Origin: an uncultured Treponema sp.
GTDB lineage: Bacteria > Spirochaetota > Spirochaetia > Treponematales > Treponemataceae
Length of the DNA stretch: 24,962 bases
NCBI GenBank assembly: GCA_937885475.1
Contig: CAKZZR010000044.1
Span: 1-24,962 of the forward strand
Direction of reading: 5' to 3'
The notes under the pieces are model-generated. The model was not told the origin of the DNA and made no database searches. It saw only the letters and a program-made list of their open reading frames with translations. Positions 7,267 through 15,655 of this stretch are shown piece by piece; position 1 is the stretch's first letter; each line of letters begins with the position of its first letter. The translations under genes were made by a program, and so were the position numbers.

Positions 7267-10200
7267 ATGTTCAAAAAGTGTTGGCAGTCCTTAATGCTGC
7301 TGGGTGCGGCTCTTGCCGTGGTTTTGGTGTCGGCGTGTGCAAATTCCATTTCTGACAAGATTGAAGATTCCGTTGAATACGGCTCGCTTGTGGTGTGTAC
7401 AGAGGAGGATGCTTCCCGCGCGCTTGACGTGGGGGCGATTGCGTATGCCCGGGCAACGGTAACTGGTGATGGAATTACGAATGCAATCACTTCTGACTAT
7501 GTTGATGTTTCAAATGGCTCTGGGCAGCTTTCTGTTTCCGGCATTCCTGTAGGAAACAACCGAATCGTAACCGTACAGGGCTTTGATTCAAGCAAGAATG
7601 CGGTTGCGGGTGCCGTTGTTGCGAACATCACGAATATTTCAAAAAACTCAAATTCCTGCTCTGTAACTCAAGGAACGACAGCTCTTGCAAACGTGTACAC
7701 AAAACTCAGGAGCCTTGGAAAAATACTTTCTTCTATAAGTCCTTCTACATTCGATACGTATATTGATTCAGAAAATTACAGTTGGTCAATGATTGATTCA
7801 GACGCAATTGCTTCTGATTATGTTGCTAATACCCTGAGCGGAAAGAGTTCCGCAAGCTACATCAAGACTACGGGAACGATAAATATCACTTCAACTGCCA
7901 GTGGTTCTTACAAGCTTCAGATTACGGATCCTGCGTCTGACGTACGTGATTTGTATGCGACTACGAAGGTTATTGATGCGGCTCCTGGAACATGGAAAAT
8001 TTTTGTTCTGAATGGTAGTGAAGTTGCCGCAAGCGAAACCATTAAGGTTGTGAGCGGACAGGCTACGACGGTTACCGTTTCGGAAACTTCTGGTAGTGCT
8101 GTGAGTGGAAAAATTAAGGTTCATGTGCCGAAATCTTATGGATATACTCATGCATATTATTGGGGCGGAGATGCTGGTGCAACTGAGTGGCCAGGGGATG
8201 AAATGACTTTGAATGGTGATAACTATGATTTAACACTCTCTGGTAAAGCTTCTAAAATCATTTTTAATAAGAATGGTAACCCTCAGACAAATGACCTCTA
8301 CATTACGGAAGGCGAGTGGAACTATAACGGTAACAATACCACTACAACTTCCGATGTAACTGCAAACTTTACTGCTGTTCAGTCTGATTTCAGCAAGGTT
8401 ACGGTTCAGATTTCTGTTGAAAATCCGTATGATGCGAATGACCTTTCTGACAAAATCCGTGTTCACGCAAAGTACGAGTACATTTATGTTTGGAATACGG
8501 GAACTTCTATCGATAAGACGACTAATGCCATGACGGCAGAATCTGACAAGTGGTACGTTTATACCATCGATGCAACTTCTGCAAGCATTATATTTATGGA
8601 CGATGCAGCTTGGACTAATCAAACTGCTGACCAGTCACGTTCACAGGCTGGTGAATACTGGTTCTTGAATAATTCTTGGTACGAAGGAAACCCAGAGGAT
8701 TCCGTAGCGCCTGTTCTTTCTTCATTTGTGGCAAGCGCATCTGATGCGGTAAGCGGAAACGTTCAACTTTCTGTAACTGCAACGGACAATTCTTCTCTTT
8801 CAAAGGTTGTTCTTACACTCGACGGTTCAACGGTTCTTTCTTCTGTTTCTATGAGCGGAACAAGTGCGACCGTAAACTACACATGGGAAACTGCCTATAT
8901 TGCAAACGGAGAACACACGGTAAAAGCTGTTGTGTATGACTCTGCAAACAATGCTTCTGAAGCAAAGACCTTGAATTTTACGACAAGCAATGTAAACTTG
9001 CCGCCGGTTGCAAAAATCACAGGTGCTTCATCTGCAGTAACAAAAAGCGAAAAGCAGTTCAGCGCAACGTCAAGCTACGACCAGAACGGCGGAACGATTG
9101 CTTCGTATTCATGGAGTGTGTCGGGTGGTGCTACAATTAAGAGCGGAAGCGGTACAAGTGCGATTACTGTTACTATGCCGTCCACAAAAGGAACGGTAAC
9201 TATTTCTCTTACTGTTACAGATAACGAAGGCGCTTCTTCTAGTGCTGTTACAAAGAACGTAAAGGTGCTTGACAAGACGGAGCGGAGCGGCGATTTCCGC
9301 GATGAGTCGATTTACTTTGTAATGACTACCCGATTCTATGACGGAGACACGAGCAACAACGAATACTGCTGGGATGAGGGCGGCGAATACCTTCCGTTCG
9401 GAAGTGATGCTGACTGCGCTTGGCGTGGAGATTTCAAGGGACTTGCTCAGAAGCTTGACTACATCAAGGCACTTGGCTTTTCTGCAATCTGGATTACGCC
9501 TGTAGTAGAGAACGCTTCTGGAATCGACTACCACGGATACCATGCATACGATTTTTCAAAGGTTGACCCGCGCTATGAGTCCACTGGCTATACGTATGAG
9601 GATTTCATCAACGATTGTCACGACAAGGGAATAAAGGTGATTCAGGACATAGTATTGAATCATTCCGGAAACTTCGGGGAAAAGAACATTTTCCACATGT
9701 TTGACAAGGATACGACTCCTTATGTGAACCCGGATATTGCAACACCTACAAGCACGCCACGAAGTCCGTTCATGAAGGTTGCTACCGATGGCGAAAAGTA
9801 CAGTCAGCTTATGGCAGGACTTTCTATGGCTGGCGGCTCTGATTATGACAACTCTATTGGCAGCATTCAGTATGCGGCCAGAATCAACGCGATGAAGGAA
9901 GATGAAATCGATACGGAGTTGATTTATCACCACGCAAAGCAGATTGACTGGAACAGTGAGAACTGCCAGCTTGGTCAGATGGCAGGCGACTGCGTGGATT
10001 TGAACACTGAGAACCCAATCGTATTCAAGTACCTTACGGACTGCTACAACAACTATATAGACATGGGCGTTGACGCATTCCGAATTGATACCGTCAAGCA
10101 TATCAGCCGCTACACGTTCAATCAGGAATTCATTCCTGCATTCATGGAGCGTGGTGGCGAAAGTTTCTACATCTTTGGTGAGACCTGTGCTCGCTACCGA

Positions 10201-11184
10201 GGTCGTTGGAACGAGGGCGTTCCGGCTCTTTCTCCTGCTTTCTACACATGGAAAGAGACAAAAAATCTTGCATGGAGCCAGACTGATTCAACTGTGAACA
10301 GCGCGAGTGCAACGGCTCATTTTGAAACATATAAGAGCAGCTTTGACCATCCGGCTTGGGCAAGTGGAATCGCAAACCACTTGTTGAACGGCAATGACTA
10401 TCACACGCCGGACTATTCAATGCGAAGCTACCTTGACCAGATTGACTTCCCAATGCACTGGGCATTCAATTCTGCGGGTGATGCGTTTAGCACTGCTGTT
10501 AATACGAACGACCCAGACTTTAACGATGCCACATGGAACGTAACCTATGTGGACAGCCACGACTATGCGCCTGACAATGCGCCGGAGGATAAGCGATTCA
10601 ACGGCTATTGGCCTGACAAGCTTGATTTGATTTTCACATTCCGCGGAATTCCGTGTATCTACTACGGAAGTGAGATTGAATTCCAGAAAGGCTTGTGCAT
10701 TGACCCTGCAAACGGACGAGTTCCACTTGAAAAGTCTGGTCGCGCATACTTTGGCGACAATCTTGAAGGAACGGTTACGGCAACTGACTATGGCGTTTAC
10801 ACTGCAAGCGGAGCTGTCGCAAATACGCTTAACCATGACCTTGCGCAGCATGTGCGCCGCCTGAACCTTATCCGCCGTTCAATTGCGGCGCTCAGAAAAG
10901 GTCAGTATTCAACAGACGGCTGTTCTGGTTCAATTGCATTCAAGCGACGTTATACCGACAATGATGTTGACAGCTTTGCCCTTGTTGCAATCAACGGTCA
11001 GGCTACCTTCAGCGGAATCCCAAGCGGAGAATACATTGAGGTTGTTACTGGTAAGACGGTAAGTTCTTCCGGTTCCCTCACCTCTGATTCCATAGGCGAA
11101 GGCAATATGCGCGTTTACGTTCTTAAGACTAGCACCTGCGAGGTAAGCGGCAAAATCGGTGAAGACGGAGCATATCTGAAATAA
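7267..11184 (+). CDS. Multidomain lipoprotein alpha-amylase (GH13)
   Basis: A 1305-residue surface or periplasmic starch-degrading enzyme. It starts with a lipoprotein signal peptide whose lipobox is VSAC, Cys24. Residues 25-280 match no domain I recognise. Two starch-binding-like modules follow (about 282-355, with THAYYWGG..WPGDEM, and 395-476, with YIYVWNTG), resembling CBM26. Next come an Ig-like domain (478-575) and a PKD-like domain (577-673, PPVAKITG..SWSVSGG..VTDNEG). The GH13 barrel runs from about 678 to 1190 with all four motifs: DIVLNH (794-799), FRIDTVKH with nucleophile Asp941, FGET with acid/base Glu972, and VDSHD with Asp1099. A beta-sandwich end follows. GGAGG lies 4 bases before the ATG. 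The gene has its own promoter and terminator. Endo-type alpha-1,4-glucan hydrolysis is the likely activity; the exact subfamily is uncertain. Confidence 0.93.
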   Translation: MFKKCWQSLMLLGAALAVVLVSACANSISDKIEDSVEYGSLVVCTEEDASRALDVGAIAYARATVTGDGITNAITSDYVDVSNGSGQLSVSGIPVGNNRIVTVQGFDSSKNAVAGAVVANITNISKNSNSCSVTQGTTALANVYTKLRSLGKILSSISPSTFDTYIDSENYSWSMIDSDAIASDYVANTLSGKSSASYIKTTGTINITSTASGSYKLQITDPASDVRDLYATTKVIDAAPGTWKIFVLNGSEVAASETIKVVSGQATTVTVSETSGSAVSGKIKVHVPKSYGYTHAYYWGGDAGATEWPGDEMTLNGDNYDLTLSGKASKIIFNKNGNPQTNDLYITEGEWNYNGNNTTTTSDVTANFTAVQSDFSKVTVQISVENPYDANDLSDKIRVHAKYEYIYVWNTGTSIDKTTNAMTAESDKWYVYTIDATSASIIFMDDAAWTNQTADQSRSQAGEYWFLNNSWYEGNPEDSVAPVLSSFVASASDAVSGNVQLSVTATDNSSLSKVVLTLDGSTVLSSVSMSGTSATVNYTWETAYIANGEHTVKAVVYDSANNASEAKTLNFTTSNVNLPPVAKITGASSAVTKSEKQFSATSSYDQNGGTIASYSWSVSGGATIKSGSGTSAITVTMPSTKGTVTISLTVTDNEGASSSAVTKNVKVLDKTERSGDFRDESIYFVMTTRFYDGDTSNNEYCWDEGGEYLPFGSDADCAWRGDFKGLAQKLDYIKALGFSAIWITPVVENASGIDYHGYHAYDFSKVDPRYESTGYTYEDFINDCHDKGIKVIQDIVLNHSGNFGEKNIFHMFDKDTTPYVNPDIATPTSTPRSPFMKVATDGEKYSQLMAGLSMAGGSDYDNSIGSIQYAARINAMKEDEIDTELIYHHAKQIDWNSENCQLGQMAGDCVDLNTENPIVFKYLTDCYNNYIDMGVDAFRIDTVKHISRYTFNQEFIPAFMERGGESFYIFGETCARYRGRWNEGVPALSPAFYTWKETKNLAWSQTDSTVNSASATAHFETYKSSFDHPAWASGIANHLLNGNDYHTPDYSMRSYLDQIDFPMHWAFNSAGDAFSTAVNTNDPDFNDATWNVTYVDSHDYAPDNAPEDKRFNGYWPDKLDLIFTFRGIPCIYYGSEIEFQKGLCIDPANGRVPLEKSGRAYFGDNLEGTVTATDYGVYTASGAVANTLNHDLAQHVRRLNLIRRSIAALRKGQYSTDGCSGSIAFKRRYTDNDVDSFALVAINGQATFSGIPSGEYIEVVTGKTVSSSGSLTSDSIGEGNMRVYVLKTSTCEVSGKIGEDGAYLK

Positions 11185-11192
11185 CAATGGTT

Positions 11193-11235
11193 TGAGGTTT
11201 CGGCAAGCTCAACCACCGTGCTAGTCGAAACCTCA
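11193..11235. repeat. REP-like long inverted repeat after the amylase
   Basis: Perfect 10-base arms TGAGGTTTCG (11193-11202) and CGAAACCTCA (11226-11235) surround a 23-base loop containing GCAAGCTCAACCACC. No T-run follows, so it is not a simple terminator. The left half resembles a dispersed TTCGACAAGCTCAACC-type palindromic motif that I recall from intergenic regions of many bacteria. Only one copy was seen in this window. Confidence 0.5.
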
Positions 11236-11250
11236 CTGGTAAAAATCACG

Positions 11251-11299
11251 CGTCCACCTTGCACACTTCGCTTGCGGAGTTCTGGGGTGGGCGTTTTTT
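11251..11299 (+). terminator. Terminator of the amylase gene
   Basis: Stem CGTCCACC (11251-11258) pairs with GGTGGGCG (11286-11293), one G-U pair, and is followed by six T. The loop contains a smaller stem (ACTTC/GGAGT). It lies 66 bases after the amylase stop. Confidence 0.75.
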
Positions 11300-11357
11300 A
11301 TATTCTCCTCACTTGAGTAAGGTTTCATGCTGGAGCCCCTTCATTTATGTCAACTGA

Positions 11358-11386
11358 TTGAGAATCCAGCTTAAAGTCACTATAAT
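11358..11386 (+). promoter_or_regulatory. Promoter of mnmG (leaderless type)
   Basis: -35 TTGAGA (11358-11363), 17-bp spacer, perfect -10 TATAAT (11381-11386). The mnmG ATG begins 8 bases after the -10 box, with only C and T between, so the transcript should start within a base or two of the ATG. There is no Shine-Dalgarno site. Confidence 0.8.
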
Positions 11387-11394
11387 CTTTTTTT

Positions 11395-13446
11395 ATGGCT
11401 GGATTTTATGATTTTTATGATGTTGCGGTGGTCGGGGGTGGACACGCGGGAATAGAGGCTGCGCTGGCGGCGGCGCGCATGGGGCTTAAGACTGTGGTGG
11501 TAACGCAAACGCCCGACGCTATTGGACGCATGAGCTGTAATCCTTCTATCGGCGGCATTGCCAAAGGAAACATTGTGCGCGAGATTGACGCACTTGGCGG
11601 CGAGATGGCAAAACTCATAGATCATTCAATGATTCAGTTCAGAATGCTTAATAAAAGCCGAGGTCCTGCGGTTCAGGCTCCGCGAAGTCAGGCGGACAAA
11701 ATCACCTATTCCCAGCTTGCAAGAAAAACGCTTGAGACAACGCCGAATCTTTTTACGCTCATGGATACGGTCATCGACATTCTTACGGTAGAAAGTGAGA
11801 CTCCGCTTCCTCCGGATTCAGACAGCGCGGCGGAAGTTGGCTCAATTCCTGGCGAGACGCGGGCTTCTGGCGAAAAGCAGGGCGGAATGCGCCAAAAAAT
11901 TACAGGAATCGTTACGGAGCGCGGGCGTGTCATTCCGTGCCGTGCCGTTGTTCTTACGACGGGAACTTTTTTGGGCGGACGCATTTTTATTGGTGAGTAC
12001 GACGCGCCGTGCGGAAGAATCGGGGAGCCAGCTGCCTACGGTCTGACGGCAAGCTTGCATAAGCTTGGGTTTACGACGGGCCGGCTTAAGACTGGAACTC
12101 CGCCACGCATTCTGCGCCGGACGGTTGATTTTTCAAAGCTGGAGGTTCAGGACGGCGACGAGGAAGTCATTCCGTTCAGCTTTGACACGGAGAAGGTTTG
12201 CCGTCCGCTTGTTCCCTGCCACATTGTCTACACGAACGAGGAGACGCATAAAATTATCCGTGAGAATATCGGGCGTTCCCCTTTGTACAGCGGAAAAATC
12301 AGCGGAATCGGTCCGCGCTATTGCCCTAGCATTGAGGACAAGGTGATGCGTTTTGCAGAACGCGAGCGCCATCAGATTTTTGTTGAGCCGGAAGGGCTTG
12401 AGACGGACGAGATTTATTTGAACGGCTTTTCTTCCAGCCTGCCGGAATGCGTTCAGGACGCGTTCATGCGCACCATGCCGGGGTTTGAGAACGCGGTGCA
12501 GAGCCGACCGGGTTATGCTGTTGAATACGACTATGTTGAGCCGACGCAGTTGTTCCCTTCGCTTGAGACTAAGCGGGTTGCCGGGCTTTTTAACGCTGGG
12601 CAGATAAACGGAACTTCCGGCTATGAGGAGGCGGCGGGGCAGGGCATTGTTGCCGGAATAAACGCCGGCTTGTATGCGCGCGCCCACCGCGAATTCTGCG
12701 GTCCGTTGTGCGCGCTTCCTTCAGATTTGAATGGCGTTGCCGCAAGCCAGGAGCCGGGCGCGTTCTGTCCAAAAGCCGTTATGAATGCCGCCGAAGAAAA
12801 GCGCTTTTTTGAAATCAGTGCCGACGTGAATCGCCGTCTGAACGACGTTGAGGCGGTTTTTCAAAAAAACGCTGGCTTTGCGCATTTTCAGGCGATTCCT
12901 GAATGGAAGCCGCTGGTTCTTGGGCGCGACGAGGCGTATATTGGCGTGCTTATTGACGATTTGGTTACGCTCGGCACAAAAGAGCCGTACCGCATGTTCA
13001 CTGCCCGCGCGGAATACCGCCTTAAGCTGCGGCACGACACTGCCGACCAGCGCCTTACAAAATATGCCTTTGAGGCGGGCTTAAAGACCCGCGCTCAGCT
13101 TGAGCAGGTCGAGGCAAAGTACGCGCAGCTTGACGAGATTGTGGCGCTTCTTATAAAAAAGCCGCACAGCGAAAATCCCGGCTATCCTGAGCATGTGTGG
13201 CAAGAGGCTTTGATTCAGTTCAAGTATAAGTATTACATTGAAAAACAGGACAAGCGCATTGAAAAAATGCACAAGATGGAAAACGTGCGCATTCCCGCGG
13301 ATTTTGATTATGGCGCAATTCCGTCCTTGAGCGCCGAAAGCCGCAACAAGCTTGAGAAGGTGCGCCCGCTTACGCTTGGTCAGGCGGAGCGCATAAGCGG
13401 AATCCGCAACAGCGATATCATGCTTTTGATGGTGTATTTACGATAG
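11395..13446 (+). CDS. mnmG: tRNA uridine-5-carboxymethylaminomethyl modification enzyme MnmG
   Basis: MnmG (GidA) is an FAD protein that, with MnmE, installs the cmnm5 group on wobble uridine 34 of several tRNAs. The FAD-binding motif VVGGGHAG is at residues 12-19 and the signature CNPSIGGIAKGNIVREIDALGGE at 48-70. The late motifs AYIGVLIDDL, TKEPYRMFTARAEYRLKLR and ISGIRNSDIMLLMVYL are also present. At 683 residues it exceeds the usual 610-630. Two insertions account for this: a low-complexity stretch at about 133-160, and a stretch of about 75 residues at 427-504 placed just before the RDEAYIG motif. There is no in-frame alternative start near the FAD motif, so the ATG at 11395 is secure; its promoter predicts a leaderless message. 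A strong terminator follows. mnmE is not in the window. Confidence 0.96.
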   Translation: MAGFYDFYDVAVVGGGHAGIEAALAAARMGLKTVVVTQTPDAIGRMSCNPSIGGIAKGNIVREIDALGGEMAKLIDHSMIQFRMLNKSRGPAVQAPRSQADKITYSQLARKTLETTPNLFTLMDTVIDILTVESETPLPPDSDSAAEVGSIPGETRASGEKQGGMRQKITGIVTERGRVIPCRAVVLTTGTFLGGRIFIGEYDAPCGRIGEPAAYGLTASLHKLGFTTGRLKTGTPPRILRRTVDFSKLEVQDGDEEVIPFSFDTEKVCRPLVPCHIVYTNEETHKIIRENIGRSPLYSGKISGIGPRYCPSIEDKVMRFAERERHQIFVEPEGLETDEIYLNGFSSSLPECVQDAFMRTMPGFENAVQSRPGYAVEYDYVEPTQLFPSLETKRVAGLFNAGQINGTSGYEEAAGQGIVAGINAGLYARAHREFCGPLCALPSDLNGVAASQEPGAFCPKAVMNAAEEKRFFEISADVNRRLNDVEAVFQKNAGFAHFQAIPEWKPLVLGRDEAYIGVLIDDLVTLGTKEPYRMFTARAEYRLKLRHDTADQRLTKYAFEAGLKTRAQLEQVEAKYAQLDEIVALLIKKPHSENPGYPEHVWQEALIQFKYKYYIEKQDKRIEKMHKMENVRIPADFDYGAIPSLSAESRNKLEKVRPLTLGQAERISGIRNSDIMLLMVYLR

Positions 13447-13466
13447 AAAATGTCAGTAAGATAATG

Positions 13467-13498
13467 GCGGGGACGCTCTGCGAAGCCCCGCTTTTTTT
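13467..13498 (+). terminator. Terminator of mnmG
   Basis: Perfect stem GCGGGG (13467-13472) and CCCCGC (13486-13491) with an inner CGC/GCG pair, followed by seven T. It lies between the convergent mnmG and methyltransferase genes. On the minus strand the stem is not followed by a T-run, so it mainly serves mnmG. Confidence 0.88.
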
Positions 13499-13518
13499 AT
13501 TCGTGCGGAGGAGTTCGT

Positions 13519-14295
13519 TCATTTGTTGTTTTTAAGCACGTCCACGGCGTGTGTTCCGGCTCCCAGAAGTTCCGGTCGCTCGCTTATGCAGATTGTGTAG
13601 TCCACAAAGCGGCGGAACGTGTCTTCGTCCATTGCGTTCAGCTCGCGGCGCATGTAGTCTGCGGCACCTTCTTGACTGAACAGGTACATACGCTCCAAAC
13701 CGGACTTCTGCTGAATTTCATGAATGTCATCCAGTCGGATGTAGCTGTACAAGTCCTCATCGTGCGTGATGCAGTGGAAGTCTTCGTTGAGTCCGCCGTT
13801 TTTCAGCACCTCGTGCAGTTTTCCTTCTCCAAAGCAGTAGCGGAGTACGGCGTATTCGTTCAGAATGTATGCCGCAAGTATGATGCCGCCGGGCTTTGTA
13901 ACGCGCTTCAGCTGAGTCAGCACGGCAAGGCGCTCCTCCTGTGTATGAAGGTGATACATAGGTCCAAAGCACAGTGAGATGTCAAAGGTGTTCTCTTCCA
14001 AAAAAGAAAGGTCGAGCGCGTTTCCCTGCCAGGTTTTGATTTTTTCGTGCTTTGCCCGAAGCATCTCAAGGTTCCGTTTTACCAGCTCAACGGCGGTAAC
14101 GTCGTGTCCTTCGTGGCACAACTGCACTGAATAGCGACCGGTTCCTGCGCCCACGTCAAGAATGCGCAAACCTTGCCGCCCTGCGATTGCCTTGTGAATG
14201 TGGTGCATTGACACGCTGAATTCCACAATGCCGTGGCGGGTGGTAAGGCGATGCTCCTCGTTGAATTTGTTGTAATATTTTTCTATGTCTGCCAT
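13519..14295 (-). CDS. Class I SAM-dependent methyltransferase
   Basis: A 258-residue methyltransferase of the class I Rossmann type. The SAM-binding glycine motif ILDVGAGTGRYS is at about residues 44-55. The acidic strand-2 end is TAVELVKRN, motif II is NTFDISLCFGPMYHL, and the post-motif is RVTKPGGIILAAYI. The substrate is not evident; small-molecule or RNA targets are both possible. The gene begins 9 bases after the stop of the DUF1015 gene with no clear Shine-Dalgarno site, so it probably depends on coupling to that gene in one operon. Confidence 0.85.
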   Translation of the reverse strand: MADIEKYYNKFNEEHRLTTRHGIVEFSVSMHHIHKAIAGRQGLRILDVGAGTGRYSVQLCHEGHDVTAVELVKRNLEMLRAKHEKIKTWQGNALDLSFLEENTFDISLCFGPMYHLHTQEERLAVLTQLKRVTKPGGIILAAYILNEYAVLRYCFGEGKLHEVLKNGGLNEDFHCITHDEDLYSYIRLDDIHEIQQKSGLERMYLFSQEGAADYMRRELNAMDEDTFRRFVDYTICISERPELLGAGTHAVDVLKNNK

Positions 14296-14304
14296 GCGTG
14301 GCGC

Positions 14305-15609
14305 CTATTTGAACAGCCGGCGGCATTCCAGATAGAAGCGCTTTTCGTCTGCTTCTCCCATGCTGAAGCTTTTGCGCGGAAGCGGTCCCCTGCCGTTGAT
14401 TGTGGCAAAAAAACTGTCCTTTGCTACCGGCGGAAGCAGGATTCCTGTTGCACCGTCCTTTGCGCCAAGACGGAATACTTCCTGCGCTCCATGAATGTAG
14501 TCAATTTCTGGCTTACCGGTGGAATTCTTAAGGAATTCGTCAAGCTCCGGCTGAAGGCGGCTTACCGCAAGTTCGGTTATGCTTGTTCTGAGCAGCATGT
14601 ATTTTTGTGTGCCGTTCTGGGTGAATGTGAATCCAAAATCCGCGGCAGAGCCTTTTACGGCGTTCTCCAGCTCCTGTGCGGTTGCCATGCTTTCCAGCGT
14701 GCCGCCCAATTTTTCTGCGAGCGTGGCGGTCATCTGTGCCACATCGGCATTGAAAACGACACGGTGAATTGGCTCAAAGGTAAGCCCAGTGTCGTAGATG
14801 TTCACAATCTCAACAAGGGCGTAGCGCGCGGAATTCGTCGTGTCCTCGGGGTGCACGGCCTTGTATTCGTCCCATACCGCCTTTGCGGTGGCAAGGGAAT
14901 GGTTTCCGTCGCCAACGGCAAATAGGAACGTTGAGCCGTCCGGTGCGGTGTTCTTGGCGGCAAGAGCTTCGACTGTGGCGCGCAGATATTCAAGGTCTTC
15001 CGCTGATTTTACTGCCCAGCCGGTGATGCTTCCGCTCTTCATCATGAGGTCGCCTGTATAAACCGGGCTGGCGGCTTTTACACGCTCGCCGAGACCTTCC
15101 ACCAATGAATGTGCGGGGTCGTTTACCAGCAGCATGATGTGCGGCAGCTCAAGCGGCGCGCCGCGTCTGATTTCCATTCTGGGCGGTATGCGGTCTACGA
15201 TGGTTGCTTCCGTCGCGCGGATAAGCGCCTTGCTGAACGGCTTCCATTCGTAGGTCTCAAGGTCGATGGCGCAAACGAGGCCATGGCGGGTTCGTCCGTA
15301 GGCGGTCTTTCGCTCAACGTATATTGCTTCTTGCTCGGCATTTGCAAAAACACCGTCGTTCAGGTAGGCGCCCATCTGTTCCCGGATTTTTTCTATGCGC
15401 AGTGCCTTGTCTGCGTCGTTCAGGTACACTTCCGGAAGAATAAGGTTAAGCGAGGACGGCTTTGTTCCTGCGATTTTTTCTACGGAGTGCCAGTATTCTC
15501 TGTCCTGTGTGTACTGGTCGCAAGCGACTACAGCCCAGGTTGAAACGTCAAGATTTTTTGGTAAGAGTATTTCAGGAATCTGAATTCCCATTTCGTTCAA
15601 ATTTTTCAT
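14305..15609 (-). CDS. DUF1015 family protein
   Basis: A 434-residue protein of the DUF1015 family, found in many anaerobes and of unknown function. Recognisable family features are VVACDQYTQDREYW near the N-terminus, the RTRHGLVCAIDLETY segment and FAVGDGNHSLATAKAVW, a conserved GDGNHSLA motif that suggests a ligand-binding or catalytic site. The start was placed at 15609 (MKNLNEMG) because TATTAT lies 7 bases upstream. A longer in-frame start at 15633 would lie upstream of that promoter; a shorter one at 15591 (MGIQIPEI) cannot be excluded. It is the first gene of a two-gene unit with the SAM methyltransferase and is divergent from rpoN. Confidence 0.84.
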   Translation of the reverse strand: MKNLNEMGIQIPEILLPKNLDVSTWAVVACDQYTQDREYWHSVEKIAGTKPSSLNLILPEVYLNDADKALRIEKIREQMGAYLNDGVFANAEQEAIYVERKTAYGRTRHGLVCAIDLETYEWKPFSKALIRATEATIVDRIPPRMEIRRGAPLELPHIMLLVNDPAHSLVEGLGERVKAASPVYTGDLMMKSGSITGWAVKSAEDLEYLRATVEALAAKNTAPDGSTFLFAVGDGNHSLATAKAVWDEYKAVHPEDTTNSARYALVEIVNIYDTGLTFEPIHRVVFNADVAQMTATLAEKLGGTLESMATAQELENAVKGSAADFGFTFTQNGTQKYMLLRTSITELAVSRLQPELDEFLKNSTGKPEIDYIHGAQEVFRLGAKDGATGILLPPVAKDSFFATINGRGPLPRKSFSMGEADEKRFYLECRRLFK

Positions 15610-15616
15610 GAGGAAA

Positions 15617-15622
15617 ATAATA
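15617..15622 (-). promoter_or_regulatory. -10 box of the DUF1015 gene (leaderless type)
   Basis: TATTAT on the minus strand ends 7 bases before the ATG at 15609. No convincing -35 box lies 16-18 bp upstream, so this is weaker than the other sites of the same kind. It occupies the region where a rpoN -35 box would be, so the two divergent promoters overlap. Confidence 0.45.
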
Positions 15623-15640
15623 AACGATTTCATACATTTA

Positions 15641-15649
15641 TGCTATAAT
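15641..15649 (+). promoter_or_regulatory. Extended -10 promoter of rpoN (leaderless type)
   Basis: TGC directly followed by TATAAT (15644-15649) forms a perfect extended -10 element. The rpoN ATG follows after 6 bases (15656). The -35 region (about 15621, TAAACG) is poor, as is common for extended -10 promoters. No Shine-Dalgarno site is present. Confidence 0.75.
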
Positions 15650-15655
15650 TTGTGC

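Noticed and set aside
14233..14925. A 230-codon open frame on the plus strand
   Set aside because: It lies across the antisense of the SAM methyltransferase and DUF1015 genes; both of those have clear family motifs, and this frame has none.
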